This document shows, in pieces, positions 29,643 to 64,000 of a stretch of 64,000 nucleotides of DNA. Position 1 is the first letter of the stretch; each line of letters begins with the position of its first letter. The notes under the pieces were generated by a model. The model was not told the origin of the DNA, did not search any database, and worked only from the letters and a program-made list of their open reading frames with translations. The DNA comes from Enoplosus armatus (lineage: Eukaryota; Chordata; Actinopteri; Centrarchiformes; Enoplosidae). Both the position numbers and the translations under genes were made by a program. The DNA is taken from assembly GCF_043641665.1 (NCBI RefSeq), contig NC_092184.1, forward strand, positions 17,333,108 through 17,397,107, read 5' to 3'.

Positions 29643-29643
<1 letters not shown>

Positions 29644-30179
29644 TTGTTGAAGTCTGTATGTTTGTGTGTCATTAAGGCACGGCAGGTGTTTTTGGTTTTC
29701 AGGGCAGTCCAGAGGAGACCACTGCAAGGCCGGGGTGTCGGAGGGAGGCGTGGCCAGCATGCACGGCTTTGGGGCAGTCTGGCGTCAAGACGCGGCCATT
29801 CTCCCCCACACTTCCTGTGATGGACAGACGGGCCTTGTTCCGCATGGCTTCAGAAAAAGACAGCTAATAAGAGGAGAGATGGAGGGGAGGACGAAGAGGA
29901 GGGTGGAGATGGCAGAGTGGAGATTTTGTTTGAAAAAAATCATCTCATAGACATAGAAACTGTATAAGAAATGCAACCACTGAAAAACACGGAAACTTCT
30001 GTACAAACACATGCACAAAAACGCTCATGCATGCATGTGCCTGTACCCACACTGTGCACACGAGTACGCTAACAGTTTGACAGGTCTGAGGGTGCAACCA
30101 CACACATAGGGGAAACCATACCAGTTATGCCTTCCAGTTTATTTGTGTTGTTTTAAGGCTCACATTATAAGCAAAGTAG

Positions 30180-30450
30180 TCCTGAGACAATTAGTCATAT
30201 AGTCATAATTTTAAAAACAATTTCTGATTAATTGTTGAAGTCATTTTTCAAGCAAAAAGTGCCAAATATTTGGTGGTTTCAGCTTCTCAAATGTATGGAT
30301 TTTCTGCTTCTATCTGTTGTTTATATTATCATAAATTGAAAATTTAATATGTTTGTGCTTTAGACTGTTGGTTGGACAAAACAAGTTATTTGAAGGTGTT
30401 ACTTTGGGTGTCATTTTTGCACTATTTTAATCATAATAATTAAAACTTAA
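30180..30450 (+). repeat. Dispersed family C, internal fragment
   Basis: TTTTTCAAGCAAAAAGTGCC, GGTTTCAGCTTCTCAAATGT and TTGGTTGGACAAAACAAGTTA are the interior blocks of the same family whose ends are seen at 8955-9183. Confidence 0.5.
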
Positions 30451-33349
30451 TACTGAAAAATGTAATTCGTTGCAGTCCTGAAGAAAACTGTGTTTTGTAA
30501 GTAAAAGTCGCATGGACGGTAAACTACTATTGACACTTAGTTCATTGGAGAACTTTAACTTGTTTTTCTGAACAGAATTCAAAACAAGTTGGTTGGGAAA
30601 GATATTTTCCGTACACATATTTGATGTGCATCAAAGTTTGAATGGCCTTTTTCTCCCAGTTCAAACGAACTGAACTACAGGTAGAAATGCTCAAGACTTC
30701 ATATACTTTAAACAGGCATGGTGTGAATGCACCCCAAACTAAACATTCAGATCTCACTACAAGGCTACCACACTGTGCAAACGCTACAGTAACATAGTTC
30801 TACTGAAGGCAAAAGTAAACGCAAAAGCAGGCAACAATCAACAAACATGTACATAGTAGATGAGAGGATTTGGGTAGTAGACATCTGCATTTCATAGGTG
30901 ACCATGCATTTTTGGGTTCTGGGATTCAGTAATCTGAAAAATTGGGGTGAGGATTTGAAAGGATTTGGAAGGTGAGGACTTTGGAAAGACAAAAGGAAAG
31001 CACAAAGGAGTGATTTTTCTTTCAAGGTTTCAGATTTATAGAGAGGGAGTGACTGACTATACTGCTCAGAGTAGGGTAACACTTCACACAGACCGGCTAC
31101 TCTGTGATGTTTCAGTAAAGGTTGTGCTGCTGCCGGATGAAAACCTCATATCTCTGACAGCCAAAAAGCTTTATTTGCTGATTGGCTGGCATTTTTTGAG
31201 AACATGTAATGAGTTAAACGGGTGTTGCTGGTGCTTTGATTGGGACACTTCTTCAAATGTCTCCGCTTGAACTGAACACAGAGGGTTTTTAGAGGGAAAT
31301 CATAGGCAACACAGAGAGAATAACATCTGTAAATGATGCTAGGAAAGAAAACATGGCTCAGTTTCATCTTCGATTTCTGAAACTTAGCAATTTGATGTTC
31401 TGCTTATAAACTAATGGCCTTCAAACAGTGTCTAGTTTAGTAAAAGCCACTTTTGGATTACATGAATTAGAGGACAATATCTGAAAATAGGCATTTAGAT
31501 GTGCTATTTTTCATCTACAGAACAGTTTAATCTGCATTTACCAACTGTGTTTAGTAATACATTGCCAGAAACACAGACACAAGTTTACCCCCCTCCTCTT
31601 TTAATGATCGCTGTCATGCTGATGTACAGTTCAATTAAAACTAAAGGCAAAATATGGAATAGGAGCATCTAAGACCATTTTCAAGGAACCTATAATTTAT
31701 TTTAGATGTTTTGGATGGTATTATTGCAACTTGACACTCATTTGGATGATTAAAGTTAGAAAAATGTGGCATACATCCAGAGAGTTTCATAGCAGACGAC
31801 AATCATGGAGGGAATGCTGTTAGCTGTGGTAAACCTTATACTTCATTTAAAGTTGGCTCCGTTAGCTGTCTTTATTTTGGCGTCCTGGGGTAGGGTTAAG
31901 GTGGTCATCAAATACGACCTTATAATGCCTCTGGAAAGTTTGTTAAGCAGGTCATCAAATTGCAGTCTAATGTTTCCCTTCACTTCAGTTAATTGCTCTT
32001 TTACATCAATAAACACGAGTCAGGTTTTTACAGCAACATCACTAAGTAGCCGTTCTATATGAAGTGTTTGCTTCATCAATTATTCCTCTGCATTAACACT
32101 AAGTAACTGGGCTGTTTTAAAGTTGTCATAACTCAGAGTGCCTGTTTGGACCATCTACAACAGGGGTACACAACTCCAGTTTATGGATGACTTATGTACA
32201 ACATAAGAATAGGAAACTGTGCAGACTACTAGCCACCAGAGCTGGGAGAAGTAAATTAACTCTAGCTATTGTGCACAGAAGAAGATGTATGTACCCTGGT
32301 TTGTCTTTGGTAAATTAAATTCACATGTATAAATACTTCTGGTTGGTCTGCCAGACTTACTTTTGAAATTAAACACCTGATGAATGCAGATTTATGAGTG
32401 CATATCAGGTAATCAACATAAAACCACCACTACTATTTGGATTCGTTGCTGTGTCATTAGCTATAGTCAAGTCAAGATTAGTAAATATTTTTCCCCATAA
32501 GAGTTTGGCTAACAATTAGGAATTATTTTTACATTGTGAAGGGATTCAAAATTTAAAAAAAACCCACAACCCCTCAATCAACTGATGCAGGCTGCAGGTT
32601 GACTAACATCTATGTACAAAAATTAAAAGCAATTAAAAACAGCTGCTGGGAAAAATAAAGATCCTGCGATCTAATTTGTTCCCTTAATAACTCAAACTTC
32701 CATGATTATAAAAACTTGAATGAAACACGATTAAATCAGTATTTCAAGGGTAATGTTTGAAACTTTGCTCAAGCTGTCAAAAGCCTCAGTCTCACTCTAA
32801 ATTGCTTTGAATTGGCTCAGTGTGAACTGGCTTTAAAAGGCTCTTAACAAACATGAACGTTCACGCTCAGCTCGCACAAACACACCCATATGTCTTTCTG
32901 ACATTGCAGTGGTGCTTGAGGACTTACTCGTCTAACGATGGTGGGCATCCACTAACATAAAAACAACTTAATAGTGTTTTTATTCCTGAGATATCTATCA
33001 CATTACGGCTAAAAAAGTTTTGGTCAGACCCAAATCAGTGATAATTAGTGTCCACACGTTAGCTAATTAATTTGTAGCTCGAAGCAGTCACAGATTTTAA
33101 TGATGTACACCACAGTTTCTGCTCTCAGGATAGTGAAGTACCAACTACTGCAACAACCTTAAAGTAGTTTAGCCAAGGTAATATTGAATCATTAGAAGAA
33201 AATCTTAATAGATAAGCTTCAGGTTTTAGCATTAACAAAATGTATTACTTTATTATTATTAGAACAGATATATCAGGAAGCTCCTTTACATTTATTCATG
33301 TTTTGTTGGCATCAATAAAAACTGGACCAAAGCTTTTAGGTACAATATT

Positions 33350-33540
33350 AACGCTAAATATTTAGTCAATTAATTGATTATTATTGTCATTTTTTTTGTT
33401 TAGTCTTTAGTATTTGCACTTTTTCTTTGGCTTATGTGATAGCATAGCACACTAAATATTTTCAGGTTTTTGACTGCTGGATTGGATAAAACAAGCAATA
33501 ATTGGCAGATTAATTAATGTTGTTCATTGTAGTCCTATAC
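33350..33540 (+). repeat. Dispersed family C, fragment
   Basis: TTAGTCAATTAATTGATTATT at the left, TTTTTGACTGCTGGATTGGA in the middle and GCAGATTAATTAATGTTG...AGTCCTA at the right resemble a diverged copy. Confidence 0.4.
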
Positions 33541-33672
33541 CACATATAAAATGTATTTAATACTTAACACTCGCCTCTGAGGATGGAGTTGTGCATCCCT
33601 GCTCCAACATTATTTTCTTAACTATTAGCTAAAATTACAATGCAGGTGCCTAGTCAAGTCATCAGCCAAGAA

Positions 33673-33737
33673 CATCACCATCAATGTCATCATCATCATC
33701 ATCATCACCATCACCATCATCATCATCATCATCATCT
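33673..33737 (+). repeat. (CAT)n trinucleotide repeat, likely in the gria4 3' UTR
   Basis: An imperfect run of about 20 CAT units. On the gene strand it is (ATG)n about 330 nt beyond the gria4 stop. Confidence 0.85.
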
Positions 33738-34062
33738 GCAGCCAAAGACGATGGAACCAAATCTGTAGTCACACAAATCTAACCCCAATCTAGCCGGGGG
33801 TGAAGTGCCAAAGAATGAAAATAACAACAGTTAAACCCAAAAGTCTAAGAAAATATTTGGCCAATAAATAAACAAAACAGCCAGAATAAGCTACATTGGT
33901 TCCACAATGCTTGACCACATCTTCATCACCACATGAAGAACAACACGGTTGCGTGGGGCTGCTGCGTCAGCCTCTACATCGACAATACAATAATCTACAG
34001 CACCACCACCATGATCAACACCACCATAACCCCACCTATATGGGAGCCTCTAAATCCTACCC

Positions 34063-62247
<28,185 letters not shown>

Positions 62248-64000
62248 CTACAAAACCAGCATAAGGGGAGAAAGACACAGCTGTTTGGAGGAACATGACC
62301 GCAGTGATTATTAAGGAGAAGGAAAATGAAAACTTATCAAGAGGAGACAGCAGTTTGGTTGTAAACAGCGTACCAGGGGGAAACATACTATACAAAGAAA
62401 AATTATAATAATGAAAACTATTCCCATGAAAAATATAGGTATATACATACATCATACACAAAGGGGAACAGCTCTATGAATTACACCAATGCAAGGCTGC
62501 AGACAGAATTAAATTCTGCCTTAACAAATGAAACTGGACAGCAGCCTTTCTGAAAGCAGAGTTTTGATCACAACATTAAGATTCTGAAATGTAAGCACAT
62601 CATTATGAGAGACTGATTTAACCATACAGGTAGGACAGTCAAGGTAAACTGAAAATCACACATCTTTATGCAGGTATTTTTTAAATATTAAAGGAGATAA
62701 ACATCTTAAAGACACACTATGTTGTCAGGAAAACACAGCAGCCACCCACAAATTGATAGAAACCGTTTATAAAATGGGAAAAATATTAGAGCTGTTCTTA
62801 AAAGGCCATGTCTGAGGTAGATGTTTTATATCTTGTGTGTCTGACTTCTAGTGCCTTGTTTTATGCCTTCGTCTGACTCTACATGCCTCCACAGGGACCT
62901 TCACCTGACTCAGTGCAACACTAATGCTGAGAGCAGAGAAATGAGAGGAAAAATGCGGGGAGGGAGAAGAAAAAAGAGAGGAAGACTGCTGCGTTGGTAA
63001 TGTGTCGTAAGAGGTAGAATGATTGCTGTGCATGCAGTTAACAAAGATGAAAGCAAACGGAGAGTTTAATGTTGTCTGCAGAGATGGTGGGTGTATTAGG
63101 AATGACACACAAACACAAGCATGGTCACAGAGAAGCATGCGCTCACATTACCACACCTACATAGGATAACCACAGAGAACAGAAACACACACACACACAC
63201 ACACACACACATAGGCTTTTGAGTGACAGCGCATCCACCAGGAGCAGTGAGTTATGGTATTATGCCTGAGGCTGCTCACCCTGTAATCCAACAGAAACCA
63301 AGCCTATTAAAATACTATCAAACCATTTTTAATCAAAGACTAATCTCATCTAATTAATCAACAGGCTTGCATAATATCCGACACTCACAAGCTATGATAC
63401 GGTTTATGAAGGTCATAAAACATAATAAAATATGATAACATATTTTGGATTGAATTCTTCATTCGGGAATTGGTTCACTTTGAAAACAAGTGCAGTTTAA
63501 TCAAAGGGGATTTTAGACGGACATGTCTTAAAGGGGGTCAAATGAGCAATAAAATCTGACACAGCTATGAAAGGAATTGACAGAACAAGCTTCAATACGG
63601 GGAATTGAATCACATTGAGAGTAAATCTAGATCAATCTTACAATGAAAAACTGAACTATACAAACAAATCCTACAAAGAGAAGCTGGATTTATGAATTGA
63701 TCCTTTCTCTTCACTAAACAAAGAGCTTGAAATAAAACCATTTCCTTGTGCACTTGCCTATGAAAAAAGGTAAAATAGGAGGAGAAAATCTTGTTTTAAA
63801 TATGGTTATTCAATGGGCTTACATGTATCCAGATGTAAAAATGATTCATTCTTGTAGAGGTACTCTTACTTTTATTAAGTATTTTTCCAGTACTTTGATT
63901 TATACCCTCACAACTAATGACATTTCCATCAGCCTCAGCTGTACTTTGTGTTTAGTGATAATTAGCAAATGTTAACATGCACACTCAGTTTTATTCCAGT
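62248..64000 (-). other. gria4 upstream intron (partial)
   Basis: No exon encoding the end of the amino-terminal domain was found, so this is intron running off the window. Contains (CA)n at 63186-63211 and a family D fragment at 63880-63990. Confidence 0.6.
63880..63990 (+). repeat. Dispersed family D, copy 3 (fragment)
   Basis: ACTAATGACATTTCCATCAGC, CTCAGCTGTACTTTGTGTTTAG and TTAGCAAATGTTAACATG match the middle of the family; it may continue past the window edge. Confidence 0.6.

Larger units (their letters stand above)
22101..34062. other. Convergent intergenic region and gria4 3' UTR
   Basis: About 12 kb with no supported coding exon. Holds a dispersed repeat (about 23080-23480), family D (25725-26065), a TIR element (28299-28578), microsatellites (25077, 29609, 33673), and family C fragments (30180-30450, 33350-33540). 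The gria4 3' UTR must occupy the right part; AATAAA on the minus strand at 33249-33254 is one possible end, but there are several. Confidence 0.55.

Noticed and set aside
31805..32062. An 85-codon plus-strand frame starting with ATG
   Set aside because: No recognised domain, no splice or codon signal, and it lies in the repeat-rich convergent intergenic region.

Overview
The window is vertebrate nuclear DNA, almost certainly from a ray-finned (teleost, probably percomorph) fish. Coding sequence is in short exons with GT-AG introns. (CA)n/(TG)n microsatellites are frequent, and dispersed repeats of a fish-genome type recur (four families, two TIR elements, an L2-like LINE relic). The proteins read as vertebrate AASDHPPT, MSANTD4 and GRIA4. 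Same order and relative orientation as the mammalian GRIA4-MSANTD4-AASDHPPT neighbourhood supports these identities (synteny recalled, not searched).

Layout. 1-5866: intergenic plus the 3' side of aasdhppt. 5867-14673 (minus): a complete seven-exon aasdhppt, 301 codons, encoding the phosphopantetheinyl transferase that activates carrier proteins. 14674-17130: a divergent promoter interval and 5' region shared with msantd4. 17131-20599 (plus): msantd4 in four visible coding exons (422 codons), a Myb/SANT domain followed by an ERL-repeat coiled coil; the usual initiator ATG is replaced by GTG right after a strong splice acceptor, so the start is unresolved. 20600-22100: msantd4 3' UTR with poly(A) signals. 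22100-34062: convergent intergenic and 3' UTR DNA, repeat-rich. 34063-62247 (minus): the 3' half of gria4, an AMPA-type glutamate receptor subunit: eight exons from late S1 through M1, pore loop, M3, S2, the mutually exclusive flop and flip cassettes, M4 and the C-tail. Amino-terminal-domain exons lie beyond 64000.

The three genes do not form a pathway. They are a conserved neighbourhood: aasdhppt acts in carrier-protein activation, msantd4 is a putative nuclear DNA-binding protein, and gria4 makes a synaptic ion channel subunit.

The strongest non-coding signal is an RNA hairpin straddling the splice donor before the flop exon of gria4. It pairs the last exon bases with an intronic complementary sequence and places the penultimate exonic A opposite C. 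This is the ADAR R/G editing structure known from mammalian AMPA receptors, here read directly from a fish genome. Other points worth checking are the msantd4 start codon, the intronless junction between M4 and the gria4 C-tail, homopolymer C runs inside or near splice signals, and several structured repeats. I found no prokaryote-type system, CRISPR array, tRNA or rRNA.
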